A stretch of 64,000 nt of DNA, taken from assembly GCA_014058105.1 (NCBI GenBank), contig JACGCM010001659.1:5515001-5579000 (forward strand). The letters run 5' to 3'. Of this stretch, positions 33,001-43,950 are shown piece after piece. The position numbers and the translations under genes were made by a program. This DNA comes from Kingdonia uniflora. Its lineage: Eukaryota > Streptophyta > Magnoliopsida > Ranunculales > Circaeasteraceae. The notes under the pieces are model-generated. The model was not told the origin of the DNA. It did not search any database and saw only the letters and a list, made by a program, of their open reading frames with translations. Each line of letters opens with the position of its first letter. Position 1 is the first letter of the stretch.

Positions 33001-33357
33001 AATCGAAGGGAAATGGGGCTTGACACACCAATCAGAGGAGAGAACCAAGGAGGTAGACCGAGAGGAAATAGACCAAGGGCCAATTTATTTGGTGCTAAAA
33101 GTGAAGTTTTCAATGAGTCAACAAGCCGACCAAGGGCCAATTTGTTTGGCAGAGGTAAAGGACGTTCTCAAGCATCACCACCACCAATATTCTTCGGTTC
33201 TCAGACCAATGCATCTAGTCAACCATCGCCAAGGTCATTCATCACACAACCAGTTGTACTTCCATCGATGCCAAGTAAGCCTGCCAAAGGTAAGACTGTA
33301 ACCGATAATCCATACAAGAAAGTTTTCAAGCCAGTGAGGCCAAATTGGAGACCTTAG
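30047..33357 (+). pseudogene. MULE transposase (mudrA-like), broken
   Basis: N-terminal part (30047-30520) reads FIHFDGRWVARAIDDDF and HIYVIISGTF but has stops. The next ORF (30521-31582) has a long Asp/Glu-rich linker, the MuDR DNA-binding region (VGMEWHTVYEARKHLRRFAI) and the first catalytic Asp in IIGLDGCFLKG. A frameshift near 31550 is followed by GLDGNNGLFPIA and FISDRQKGLVDV, the second Asp. An intron (about 31750-31841) splits VVAQ/VFHHHNHRFCFRHF. A second frameshift lies near 32020. The SWIM zinc finger CSCNEWQVSGLPCVHAVRV (32372-32430) and the final zinc knuckle CGKCGLYGHNKKTC survive. The protein ends at RPNWRP. Confidence 0.88.
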
Positions 33358-33360
33358 TTT

Positions 33361-34160
33361 AGATTAGGTTGTTATATTTCAAAGGATACTTATATGGCTA
33401 TCTTTCATTTTTGTTGCTCGGGGATTTTTTTTAATGAATCATAGTATTTGGTGATCAATTACCTATGAATTTCGATTATTTGTGAAACTTTAAATTTTGT
33501 TGAATTTAGTTATATCAGAAGTGATTTCAATTTCAGCCTTTAGTTGTTAGCTATGTACAAATCTGTGTTTTTATGTTGTTTAAGTATTTTGTAGGGCTAT
33601 CAAAATGAAAAAAGAAAGATGTTTTTGTGATGTTTAAGGATTTCTTTGTGTTGTTTACACCTGATTTTGTGTTATTCGGGGTTCTTTTAGTGATGTTTTG
33701 ATATTGTTTGGCGTTGTTTTGTATGCTGATACAGTTTATAAGAAATTTTCTATAACCAGTTTATGAACAATAAGGGCAGCTCATACATAAAAGATCTGTG
33801 GACTACAAACAGTTTTTTCAGTCTGCAGCAGCATATGGAAAGCAAGAAACAAGTGGAAATTTGAAGAAATATAGACTGCAGTCACTGCACCACAAGTTAT
33901 TAAGCACAACATAATAATTGACATATTAGATTCTTCTTAAATGTCAGAAATTTGTATGAACAATGGCATACATGATATGAAGATTATAAAAGAAGTGAAT
34001 GTGCATTGCAAGGAAATAAAAAAGAAGCAATTCAAGAGTGGCATGTAAATATTTCATTACTATATATTCTAAATTATAGGAAAGAAGAATTAAAAAATCT
34101 ATAAGTTTAAGAATTGTAACCACTCAATTAACAATTCAATATCTAAGTTTTTCTTTCATT
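33361..34160. other. No gene seen
   Basis: AT-rich 3' flank of the MULE. Only short chance ORFs. Confidence 0.4.
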
Positions 34161-34231
34161 GGATCCAAGTGGATTTGAACCACCAACCTCTCAAAAATTG
34201 AGCGCTCTAACCCTTTTGAGCTATTAGATCC
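34161..34231 (-). pseudogene. tRNA-like relic
   Basis: The minus strand reads GGATCTA at the 5' end and TTGGATCC at the 3' end, forming a 7-bp acceptor stem with one G-T pair. The D-arm AGCTC...GAGC and a T-arm GTGG-TTCAAAT-CCAC are present. The anticodon arm (CTCAATTTTTGAG) has a short loop, so no valid anticodon can be assigned. It resembles an organelle-type tRNA or a tRNA-derived SINE head that has lost bases. Confidence 0.5.
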
Positions 34232-35266
34232 ATCATCAAACACAAACAAACAATTACAGCAATCAAATACCATGCACAACTATACAGTCTCAGACTCTCA
34301 GCAACAAATCTATTTTTCCTCGTCCTTTTATTTGCAAAGTATGACGGTTTAGGGTGAGTCCGCACAAGCACTAGTATTGAACTATTTTCTAAAAATAAGT
34401 AAATTTGGAGAACCTTGTCTTATTTGTAATAGGGTTTATCATACCGGTTTAGAATCATCAGTTGGATAAATTGACCTGCAAATTCATTGCTCCGATAAAT
34501 TGGCCTGCAAATTTATTTTTAAGCTAGGTTTTACTTACAAGGTAAAACGCGAGCAGAACTGCAATGTTTATCTATGTAGACTGCTAATAGCAGAGTTTTA
34601 CTTATAAGTCCCTCCAATGTTTATCACTTCGTGCAAAGTATCCTTTGATATGCACATGGTTAAACTAATTTTCTTGGGTACTGAGCTAGTTCATCTATAG
34701 ATTGCTTCATCATTTTTCATAGCTATAGGACATTTAATCATGAAACCAGGACGTAAAAACATTCAAAAATACAGGCAAAACGGAGACTTTAAGAATTGTA
34801 TAAATGTGATTAACTGACCTGAAATGAGTTTGCTATTGCTTTCAGTTAGCTTTACTTAAATGAACGAACTTGAGAGCTCCAGATCTCCTCAAACCCCGTA
34901 ATAAGTAACTTTGTAAGCAACCACTAAGTAGCATAAGCAACCACTAATAAGACCAATATACTCGTCTTAGTCAGCCTGCAAGCAAGCTCACCACAAAGCC
35001 AAAGCTCTAAAAAGACACTCCACCATACTACACAATAAATAGCCAGGAAGCAAATGCAAATCCCCACTGCAAACAACAACAAAAGACTAACCCAAACCAA
35101 GAGAGCACACTACACCCTCAAGCTACTAGCAGCACCTTATGCAAAACAGACTCTCCAGAATCCCTCTAAATTCCTAGCGTCAAGGACAAACCAAAAATCT
35201 TCATGAGCAATTTTCTTCAAGTTTTCAGTAAGAGCATCAGGCTGGATCTCCATGTATTATGATGTA
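34232..35266. other. No gene seen; may include LINE 3' tail
   Basis: The sequence downstream of the minus-strand LINE relic. Two near copies of ATAAATTG(A/G)CCTGCAAATT lie near 34475 and 34497. No coding feature supported. Confidence 0.35.
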
Positions 35267-35910
35267 TCAGGGTGCGTGTAAGTCTGCAAGGCCATCAGCT
35301 AGCCTATTAGTCTCTCTAAAATCATGTTTAATCTCATAAAACTCCATATCTCCAATCATTTTGTGAATTCTGCTAACTGTATAGTTTATCTCCCAAGGAG
35401 GTTGTTTCTTGGTTTTAATCAAGTCAACAGTTGTTTGTGAATTACATGACATGCATACTCAGTCTTTTCCATCCATGCTCATTTGCCATCCTAAGCCCCA
35501 TTTCAACTGTTTTTATTTCATGAATGAAGGCAGACTTAGCTCTTGTCTTGCCAGCTACCACACCAATGACAGTACCATCCTCCACACTGCTCCCCCACAA
35601 CCATCAGTGCAAGATCCATCTATGTTAATCTTAATAATATTGGGGGCAGGTGGCTTCCACTTGCAGGGAATAGGCCTCTTAATCGTGTACTCAGCTCTAA
35701 GATTCCAGTTAAGACATAGTGTTTCCATTGTGTTGATTATCAGCTAGTCTGCGCACTTCCGTGTCCATCTTAAGATAAATCTTTTCTTTAATCCTATAAA
35801 TGATAGAGTTTCATTACTGGCCTTATCTTTGACAATTCTCTGATTTCTTTCCTTCCAAGTGTGGTAGTAAAAAGCATTGAAGGCCAATCTCTTTATCACA
35901 GTACAAGCAT
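35267..35910 (-). mobile_element. LINE 3' relic: zf-RVT tail and RNase H domain
   Basis: The minus strand near 35890-35750 reads AFNAFYYHTWKERNQRIVKD, the end of the LINE zinc-binding region. It is followed near 35660-35580 by KWKPPAPNIIKINIDGSC (the RNase H first-Asp block) and at 35452-35267 by SQTTVDLIKTKKQPPWEIN and MEFYEIKHDFRETNRLADGL (the RNase H C-terminal block). Plant L1 elements of this type carry a C-terminal RNase H. Truncated at its 5' end, where it joins the PPR relic. Confidence 0.75.
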
Positions 35911-37039
35911 CTGCCCCAAGAAGTGAGAGCTGCACCAAGCTTTCAAGCACATCTTCTCTTTTCTCTTTTATAAGCAACTGTTGTAACTTTCCAAATATCA
36001 ATCCCGATGGTCATATCCCTTTTTCTATCATTTTTTGCAAAAATATACAGGCGTTGCTAACTCCCCCTTCTCGCACAACCCATTGATGAGAACATAAAAA
36101 GTGTGCATGCTAGGAACAAATTGCATATACTTCCACACCCTCATAACCATCTCCAACTTATCATTTTCACAAAACATCTTTATCATCACGGTATATGTGT
36201 CTGTGTCGGGTTCACAAACCTTGATCATCCGACGAAATACCCTATAAGCCTCATCAGTCTCTCCACGGCTTATCAAACTGTTCACTATGAATGAAAGAAG
36301 TCGGCTTACAACCATGACAATCCATCTCCCCAATAACTTCGAGTGCTTCGTCGACCCTCCCTGCTTTGCATAAAACATCAACCATAATCCCATAAGTTAC
36401 AATGTTGGGATTGCAACCATTATCAGCTATCATTCTGAAAATCTCCCTTGCCTTAGGAAGATTTGAAGATTTTCCCCATCCCTCCAACAATATACTATAA
36501 GTTTTCGAATCCGGCGAAAACTTGTCTTTCATCTTATCAAAGATCTCTTGTGCTTTCCAAATATTCTTCGACTTACAACATGTACTTAACAACCTATTAA
36601 ACGCCGCTAAATTAGGTGGAACTCCATAACTATCCATAACATTGAACGTATAAATCGCCTCATCCACCTTCTACGCTCTCGCATACTTCCTAATCATCAC
36701 ACAAAACGTCTCGATATTCAAAACCCCTTTACTACACATACTATTAACAACATCCCACATAATCTTATACTGTCTTATCTTAGTCAAAGATTCAATCATA
36801 GTGTGGTAAGTTATAACAGTGTGATCATAGTTCTTTTTTTTACCTGCCCACTCAAAAAACCGATACGCTTGTATCCCAGCATTCAAAAACCTCTTTAGAA
36901 CATCTTCCCCTAAGCCTGCCGATACCCTTATACCACTTTCATTCAAACTAGTCTCAAGACCTGCTTTTGGGCAAGGCGTCATAATCTTACATATTCGTTT
37001 CTTCGAATCACAAATATATATCCGTGGCTCCGATAACAA
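35911..37039 (-). pseudogene. Pentatricopeptide repeat (PPR) protein, broken
   Basis: PPR proteins bind organelle RNA. From 37039 the minus strand gives a leader, then repeats such as VITYHTMIESLTKIRQYKIM, NLAAFNRLLSTCCKSKNIWK, DSKTYSILLEGWGKSSNLPK, NIVTYGIMVDVLCKAGRVDE and DTYTVMIKMFCENDKLEMVM, ending with HTFYVLINGLCEKGELATPV. That is at least eight P-type repeats. A stop follows KYARA (36671), a frameshift lies near 36285, and another stop lies after MIEKGI. The last typical block, GKLQQLLIKEKREDVLESL, runs straight into LINE sequence at about 35910. Not functional as read, unless this is an assembly error. Confidence 0.85.
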
Positions 37040-37111
37040 TCACGACTATAAGGAACAGTTAGCCACCTCAATCATTTGTCGTAGCAATTAATGAAGGTAT
37101 GCTGCTTTCCC

Positions 37112-37206
37112 CACTACAAATTCCGTGGCAAAAACATACTTTCACCACTACAAAATCTGTGGCAAAAACATGTTTTCCCCACTACAAAATCTGTGGCAAA
37201 AACATA
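37112..37206. repeat. Triplicated CACTA terminus, 34-bp period
   Basis: CACTACAAAATCTGTGGCAAAAAC-like units start at 37112, 37146 and 37180, each beginning with the CACTA end sequence. This gives three possible left ends in a row. Confidence 0.85.
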
Positions 37207-37939
37207 TAATAAATAATAATAAAAAAATTAAAAAATATACAGAAAATGAGATAAATTATAAACATGTTTTTACCGACAATTCACAGCGTCATACACGAAA
37301 TAAATAAATAAAATATTTTATTTCAAAATACTATAATAGCAACATCTATTATTTGTTATTACACTTACAAGTTCAGATATTATACAAATCCTATAAATAT
37401 TTTGGTAACAAATCCCTGAGTAAATATTACACAAAATACTCTAAAATCAATATCTGAGTAAATGTCTCCCCCATTGCCAAGTTCCATAATATCAAATATA
37501 AAACTCACCAAATCCATCACTGAATCAGGACTTCCAATGAATGAAGTTATCTTCGACCTGAGTAAATTGCAATTAACAAAAGCTTTAGAATGAAAAAAGA
37601 AGAAAAAAATATGATACGAAGTTATTTATCCACATATATGTAAAAAAAAACCTACATTATAGATAACTGGAGATGGAGCCGCAAGTCTAAACTAAGAAAC
37701 TAAGAAACATGATTATAAGCATCAAAAGCTTGTTACGTCTATGCGAAAGTAACTAACACTATCCCATGTTTACTAAAAAGAAAACTAACAAGATCTAATA
37801 AACATGAGAAACAGATTCCGCTAATCCTAAAGTGAGTCTCAAGTCCTAAAATTATAAAATTTAATAGAAATGAAAACTAGCTTTCAATGAAACTATAATG
37901 TGGTTCATGGATTTCTGAAAGACTAGGTAGACTACATAC

Positions 37940-38669
37940 CTTATGTTGATGCTTTAATGGAAATGCAGTTGGATACTTTGATTGAAGCTTTAGTGGAAAT
38001 GTAGTTGCATACTTTGATTTAACCATTGAAATTCCTTTCATGGAGAACATTGGTGCACTTATAACACCTTGTGAGACTACCTACAAAAAGATGATCACAA
38101 AAATTTAAAGTTAATTCCATCAAGAAACATATTTTGAAAGATAAAAGAACAAACAAATACCTAAAATTACCTTACGAGAATCTTTGGGTCCAGTCCAACC
38201 TTCTCACTTAGAAGTAATCCTTCAGAAAAAGAGGCCATCATGCTACATTTTTTGAGAAACAACCAAGGATCAAAAAGTTGAATTGTACTGATACACCAAA
38301 ACATCGGCAATTATATCTGCCAATTCAAGTTATTGAAATAGCCGTGTATTTTTGTATAACGGGCGATATTTTGGACACGCCAAACAAAATGAAGCTTTAA
38401 TCCAATCTATGAATTCATTCACTAAAAGAGAATTTACTTAGTACCTTCCCATAATCATGTTGACCACGAGTTTCATCGCAGTGCCATTTCCAACATCCCC
38501 AAGGTAAAACCTTGACTGCAAAATAAATATTTAAAGAACAATCAGAGCTAGACTGGAGAATCGATGAATTCATTTTTATCTGCAGAAAGGTGTGAGAGAC
38601 AGCATAAAGCGTATACCTTCCCCATGATGTCTAAGAAAGGAGAAACCATATCATATAAAGCCTTGTCCC
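37940..38669 (-). pseudogene. Captured glyoxylate/succinic semialdehyde reductase exons (GLYR2-like)
   Basis: Four minus-strand exons. 38669-38617: GDKALYDMVSPFLDIMGK. 38515-38445: SRFYLGDVGNGTAMKLVVNM and IMG. 38242-38176: SMMASFSEGLLLSEKVGLDP and KIL. 38080-37940: VVSQGVISAPMFSMKG, then FPLKHQHK. These match the C-terminal half of the plant beta-hydroxyacid-dehydrogenase-type glyoxylate reductase, including the catalytic-Lys segment GNGxxMKLVVNM. Splice sites are kept and no stops are seen. Two residues seem missing at the last junction. A 36-bp tandem duplication (SKYATTFPLKLQ / SKYPTAFPLKHQ) lies in the last exon. The N-terminal NADP-binding half and the final exon are absent. Confidence 0.85.
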
Positions 38670-39299
38670 CTATAAAATTATTAGAGCAATAGATTCAGTT
38701 TGCTTGTTCTGGATTGCACTCTTTGATGGAAAATACAATTTTCAACAATAGACTACATTTGAGATGTCATTTCCTCGGCGAAAACTACATATTTAATATC
38801 ATTTTACATCAAAAACTTTTCTGTGAAAAACTACACTTACAACGTTAATACTTAAACGATTTCAAATGACCCTAGGCGATACTATGCTATGCAGCGGTTT
38901 TGAACTACTTCCCAACCAAACATCAGTGTCCATTCTATAATCATATATCAAGTGATAGATAGATAAGTTACTCTTATAAAATAAAAGATAAATGATGTTC
39001 ACTAGTGTGCACATCACATGCGGAGAGGCTAAATACAAAGAAATAAAGTTAACGAGCATAACCAAGCAAGGGAAAATTAATAAAAAAAGATTATGAAAAA
39101 TGTATCACCAACAAATATAATCCTTACCTTAATTTAGTACATTCAAGACTTTGGTGATTGTGCAGCCTCCGATGCCAAGAGCTATCACTGTCAGAATCTG
39201 TCCAATACGTTGGAACAATATGCGTATGAGTAAAAGCAATATTAATATAAGCCATTAATTATTCATCAAATTGTAAAGAATATAAACATAAATCAATTT

Positions 39300-39435
39300 A
39301 GTTAGAGCATATGATAGTACCACTTGAAGAGGATCCAAAACCACTGCTAGAGCTACTAGAACTACTTGATCTACTTGCGTTATCCCCTTGCCTTTCTCCT
39401 TGAAGGAGTGAAGAAGATGACATGTTTCTCCCAGT
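39300..39435 (-). other. Ser-rich coding-like segment in the CACTA element
   Basis: The minus strand reads SSSSLLQGERQGDNASRSSS, a long Ser run, then GFGSSSS. It lies between the metaxin and reductase fragments in the same orientation. A second stretch at 39195-39127, bounded by ACAG and GTAAGG, reads DSDSDSSWHRRLHNHQ. Together they may be a third captured fragment. I cannot name its source, and the Ser run could be low-complexity sequence. Confidence 0.35.
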
Positions 39436-40409
39436 TGTAACCAGTAGAACACAGAATTCAAGTATGTATACAAGATGACAAACCATAGGGGAGCATTTTT
39501 TTCAAATAACCTTACATTACCATTAGTCATTCCTAGAGAAGATGTATACAAGATGCTTCAAGAAGAATAGTTCTGAGAATGACCCCCACAATGCACAAGA
39601 TATAAAAGCAACCTTAGACTATTATTATTAGTATCTCAAGTGCTGAAACCACTCTATGTGTACTGTACCAAAAGAAACCACAAATTAAATAAAAGCAAAA
39701 CCAACTGTGTGTGTGAGAGAAAGAGACAAAGGTTCACACTCTTTATGCTTCCAAACTGCCTAAAGTTGAGTACTTGCATGTGTAAATAAATGCATTTGGA
39801 GATAGAACTTCTACAAGAAAATGCATTTACTTCCAAGTAAAGCAAGAGTTCCTTGGTGGGGTTGTCTTGCCTAGTTGAGCTTTACACATTGTGAGCTTGC
39901 TCTCTCCCTGCTCTACAAATTTTGTTGTTCTACCACTACATATAAACATCATCTGACACAGCAAGGGTACTACTGCATAAAAGAATTGAAACTTATGCCT
40001 GGGCAACAAAATAAGAAGAATGCAAATGAAGACATCAAAATATGCAAACATGGAAGTTGTGTGCAAATTCAATCATATATACACTTATCTTTCATCTGAA
40101 AACAAAGACAGATAACCCTTTTGGATTTTTTTTATAACATAAACTGTTGCAATAGAGTAATGGGGCATGTTTATGGTTGCATTAGGCTAGTTTTAGGCAA
40201 AACTAAAACTTGGCTACCTTTGATTTTTTGAGTAACAAGTAATCGGTGTTTCATAATTATATTGTTTCAAATGTTAATAGGGTTTTAATATTTCTATAAT
40301 CCAATCTTTCTCTCATTGATTTCTCATGAAAAAAAATACACAAAGCTAATTTTAGGATCAAATTATGCAAATAATTGTAAAAGGAAGTAATGGATGTGAT
40401 TGAAATTAC

Positions 40410-40569
40410 CAGAATCAGGATGAACTAGATTGAAACGCAAATTAAAATCAACATTTGCAAATCGAAGATAGAGATACACAGGCAAACACGAAGAACAAGT
40501 TGTTGGAAGACCAAAACACCCTTTCCTTGCTACAAGAACAAACCCTTCTTTCACCTCCTCCTCCTCCAT
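40410..40569 (-). pseudogene. Captured metaxin exon 1
   Basis: Minus strand from an ATG at 40569: MEEEEVKEGF, then LVARKGCFGLPTTCSSCLP, then YLYLRFANVDFNLRF and HPDS, ending at a GTAATT donor in phase 1. This is the N-terminal thioredoxin-like/GST part of plant metaxin, an outer mitochondrial membrane import factor. It ends where metaxin exon 1 is expected to end. No later metaxin exon is found to the left. The ORF also continues upstream (40677-40570, LRSPVVEEISQHDALMYI), of unknown origin. Confidence 0.75.
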
Positions 40570-40913
40570 CTCGTCAACTACAGATGAGGATAATGATGCC
40601 CTAATGTGAGTGACGATATACATTAGGGCATCATGTTGAGAAATCTCTTCAACTACAGGAGATCTGAGCACTGGCATTTGGGGTTTGAGAGGATCTCTCT
40701 GGAGTATTCTTAATTTTTTGGGGGAGAGCTGAGGAGATGATGATCGAGAGAGAGCTAAGGAATGAGTTGAGAGAATAATTTAGGTTTTATGTACTGTTTT
40801 TGCAACTGTTTTAGCTCAATAGCCACGGTAAAAGTTGTGGCTTGTCTGTCACTGATAAAATAGTGGCAAAAACTAAAAGCCATCAGTAGCAACTGCCCAT
40901 TTTTCTTGTAGTG

Positions 40914-43184
40914 TACATTTGTAATAATGTTCATAGTTTCCAAATTTTTAGGTTCTCCTATTCTAGGTGTAACAGAACTAGATGAGGAACCCCCATTATC
41001 TCTAGATATGAAAGAAAACTTGTCTTCATAAAAATTTGCGTCAACAGATTCAATAATAGTTTTGTTTTGCAAATCAAAAAATCTATACGCTTTACTGTTA
41101 ATTGCATAACCAAAGAAAACACATTTATAAGCACGACTAGCAAGCTTCGACCTTTTAGGATCAAGTATCTTGACATATGTTAAACATCCCCAAACTCTAA
41201 AGTATGAGACATTCGGCTTTCTGCCATTCCATAATTCTAAAGGTGTAGCCAAGGTCTTTGAGTTAAGAACTTTGTTTAACACATAACAAACAATTAATAA
41301 TATTTCTCCCTACCAATGGGAAGCAGCACCAGAACTTAGCATAATAACAACTACTAGTTATGTATAAGTACGGTTCTTACGTTCAACCTTACCGTTCATC
41401 TCAGGTGAATAAGGAGTTGTGGTCTCGTGAATAATACTTGTGGACTATTACAGCTCGTGGAATTCCCCTAAGTTATATTTAGCTTATCTGTCATTCCGAA
41501 AGCATTTTATTTTCTTTCCGAATTGAGTCTCAATTTCAGCAAGGAAAATCTTAAATATCTTTAGAGCTTCGCTCTTGTGAGCCATAAGATATACATAAGT
41601 GTAATTATAATGCTCATCAATAAAAGTTATAAAATAACATTTCCCATTTCTTGTCAAAATCCCATCTAATTCACAAATGTCTGAGTGTATAAGGTCCAAG
41701 GTTCCAGATTCTCTTAGTACAGATTTGTGAGGGGTCTTAGTGATCTTTGCTTGAGAGCAATATTCACATTTCTCAAAACTGTTCAAAGGGAATTTTGGAA
41801 TCAAACTCAGGTTACACATACTTTTAATGAGCTTCTTGTTAATATGACAAAGCCTACTATGCCAAACATTAAAAGTACACACAGAGTAAGAAGAAGATTT
41901 TTTATTAATCATATCAATATTAAGCTTAAATATAGAATCACACTCATAGCCTTTACCCACAAATTCCCCATTCTTGGTGATCGTATAAACGTCACCTCCA
42001 ATATTTTACGCAAACCCAGCCTTATTCAGGAGAAAAACAGATACAAGATTCTTCCTCATTTGAGGGGTATGGAGCACATTCTTCAAAATGAGAGTCCTCC
42101 CAGAGGTAAACTTTAGCTCGATGTTTCAAGTTCCAACAACCTCTGTGGTATGGGTGTCTCCCAGTAACACATTCTTGCCCTTAGCTTAAACATAAGTTTT
42201 ATACAACTCTTTATCAAAATAGATGGCAGCACCAGAGTCCATCCATCATCCTTCTGAGCCACTAACCATATTAACCTCAAATATTATAGCAACCAGAGGT
42301 TCTTTAGACACATTCCCAGTCAAATGAACCTTTGCAGGTTTTGGCATGTTACGGCAGTCCTGAGCCATGTGTCCTGGTCGACTACAGTTATAACAAATAA
42401 ACTGGACATATTCTTGTTTGTTCGTTTTCGAGGTAGGTACAGAGTTGTTCGAGCTAGGGTTTTTGTTTGGTTTGTAGGACTGGTTTTTCATACCCTTTTT
42501 CACCGGCTTCAGAGAAACATTGGTGACCTTGTTCTTGTTGTGATTAGTCACAAACAAAACTTCTTTATAAATGTATTATTTTCTAGCTTCTTCCTCGATG
42601 CAGAGGCGCACGATAAGGCTCTTCATAGAAAACTTTTTTGATTTATGTCGAAGGGTATTTTTAAACTCTTTCCAGGCCAGAGGTAATTTGTCTATGAGGA
42701 CAACGACCTAGAATTATTCATCTAATTTGGTACCCTCAGAAATAATCTCATGAGATATCTTTTGGAGTTCGTGAGACTGGGTTATGACAGACTTATCGTC
42801 ATGCATCTTAAAATTCAAGTAGCGGCTAACCGCGCACTTTTTTGACCCAGTCTCCACCGTATCATTCTTTTTCTAGAGAGCGTCCCAATTTTCCTTAGCG
42901 GATTTCAACACAGAGTAGAAATCATACAGGTCATCGCTAAGTCCATTCAGGATGAAATTCTTACAAAGAAAATCATTTGCAGTCCATTTCTTAAGGGCCT
43001 TTACAGATTCAGGGGATACGGGTTCGACTTCATTAAACTTAGTAGAGTTAGACAACTCAGCTACTTTCTTAGTGGTTAAATAAAAAGACATTTTTTGTTT
43101 TCACCGACGGAAGTTCTTACCTTCAAATTTGAAGGGTTTGCTGTTGTCGGTGAAGGCAGATCGGACATCACTATCTCTGTCCAT
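40914..43184 (-). pseudogene. Second Ty1-copia element, gag-protease-integrase, truncated
   Basis: Minus strand. Gag starts at 43184 (MDRDSDVRSAF), with MSFYLTTKKVAELSNSTKFN and a CCHC zinc knuckle CYNCSRPGHMAQDC near 42375. The protease keeps WMDSGAA. Then come WHSRLCHINKKLI, CEYCSQAKITKTPHKS, HSDICELDG and FRNDR (integrase), and the integrase C-terminal block LELWNGRKPNVSYFRVWGC. Coding sequence ends at 40914 against the CACTA end, so RT and RNase H are missing. Stops and frameshifts are present. Confidence 0.85.
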
Positions 43185-43209
43185 AACAGATACTAAAGCG
43201 TCTTAAAAT

Positions 43210-43950
43210 TGTTAGGGAAATTAATACTATTTTACCTCTACAGCAGTATTTGGGAGAAGGGATCCTTAAAATAATATCAAAAATAAAATGAACAGGAGGT
43301 ATTGAAATGATGATCCAAAAATGCTGAGTCAAGGACTAGGTTTCTATCTTTAAGACATTATGTCGTACTGCCCTTTGCAAACAGCTGATTGCTGCGTCGC
43401 CTCCAGGATAAAATAGCAGAGTAGGAACTTCTCTTGCAAGGAAGAAAGACATTCGTATGATTTGCACTTTCAATTAGTTTACTTGGATTCTAGACTCATG
43501 ATTATATTGAAGAGAAGAGAAGAACTATGTATTCGATGGATTGTAAAACTAAGGCATAATTTTTCTTTATAGAGCATGTTTGAAATGGTAACAAGAGTTA
43601 ATGGTGGGGCACATCATTAAAAACGTTTAAAACGGAAGTGAAACGCTTAAGACTTAATTACGAAATAGTTACGTTTGAGGAATTTAAAATAAAAAAGTTC
43701 AGTTTGAATAGACTCGGTTCGAATTTGGTCTTCTGGGAACTTCAGGTCGAAAATAGACTCAGTTTGAATTTGGTCTCCAAGGAACTCCAGGTCAAAAATA
43801 GACTCAGTTCGAATTTGGTCTCCTAGGAATTCCAGGTCAAAAATGGACTCAATTTGAAATGATCTAGATCGAGATCGAATGGACTCAGTCTGTATTGGCG
43901 AAGCTCGAATATAATTGGTTTTGACAAAATCAATTCTTTCATAAAGGCCC
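43210..43950 (-). repeat. Probable 5' LTR of the second copia element
   Basis: Starts TGTTAGGGAAAT 26 bp upstream of the gag ATG. There is no matching copy on the left because the element is truncated, so the right border is not fixed. It contains the tandem repeat at 43700-43850. No canonical primer site was recognised between gag and LTR. Confidence 0.45.
43700..43860. repeat. Tandem repeat, unit about 50 bp, threefold
   Basis: GACTCAGTTCGAATTTGGTC followed by TCCWAGGAACTCCAGGTCAAAAATA recurs three times with small changes. The repeat is translatable on the minus strand, but that is a by-product of the repeat. Confidence 0.85.

Larger units (their letters stand above)
29455..33360 (+). mobile_element. 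MULE (Mutator-like) transposon, degenerate
   Basis: A MuDR-type transposase gene fills 30047-33357. Upstream, 29455-29640 carries the C/T-rich phrases GACTTTACCCCCC, CAATCCCCCACTTTAACC and TACTTTACCCCCT. Such phrases are common at the ends of plant MULEs lacking long TIRs. I could not find the matching right end or a 9-bp TSD, so the element borders are provisional. A (TC)n run lies at 29818-29849, before the coding part. Confidence 0.65.
37112..40913 (-). mobile_element. CACTA-type element carrying host gene fragments
   Basis: The left end starts CACTACAA at 37112. The right end, read inward on the minus strand from 40913, starts CACTACAAGAAAAATGGG. CACTACAAGAAAA is the canonical CACTA transposon end. 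Subterminal GTGGCAAAAAC / GTTTTTGCCAC words occur at both sides. The interior lacks a visible transposase but holds exons of a metaxin gene and a glyoxylate reductase gene. The flanking trinucleotides differ (CCC left, TAC right), so a 3-bp TSD is not confirmed. The left end may be a tandem expansion or a recombinant. Confidence 0.7.
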
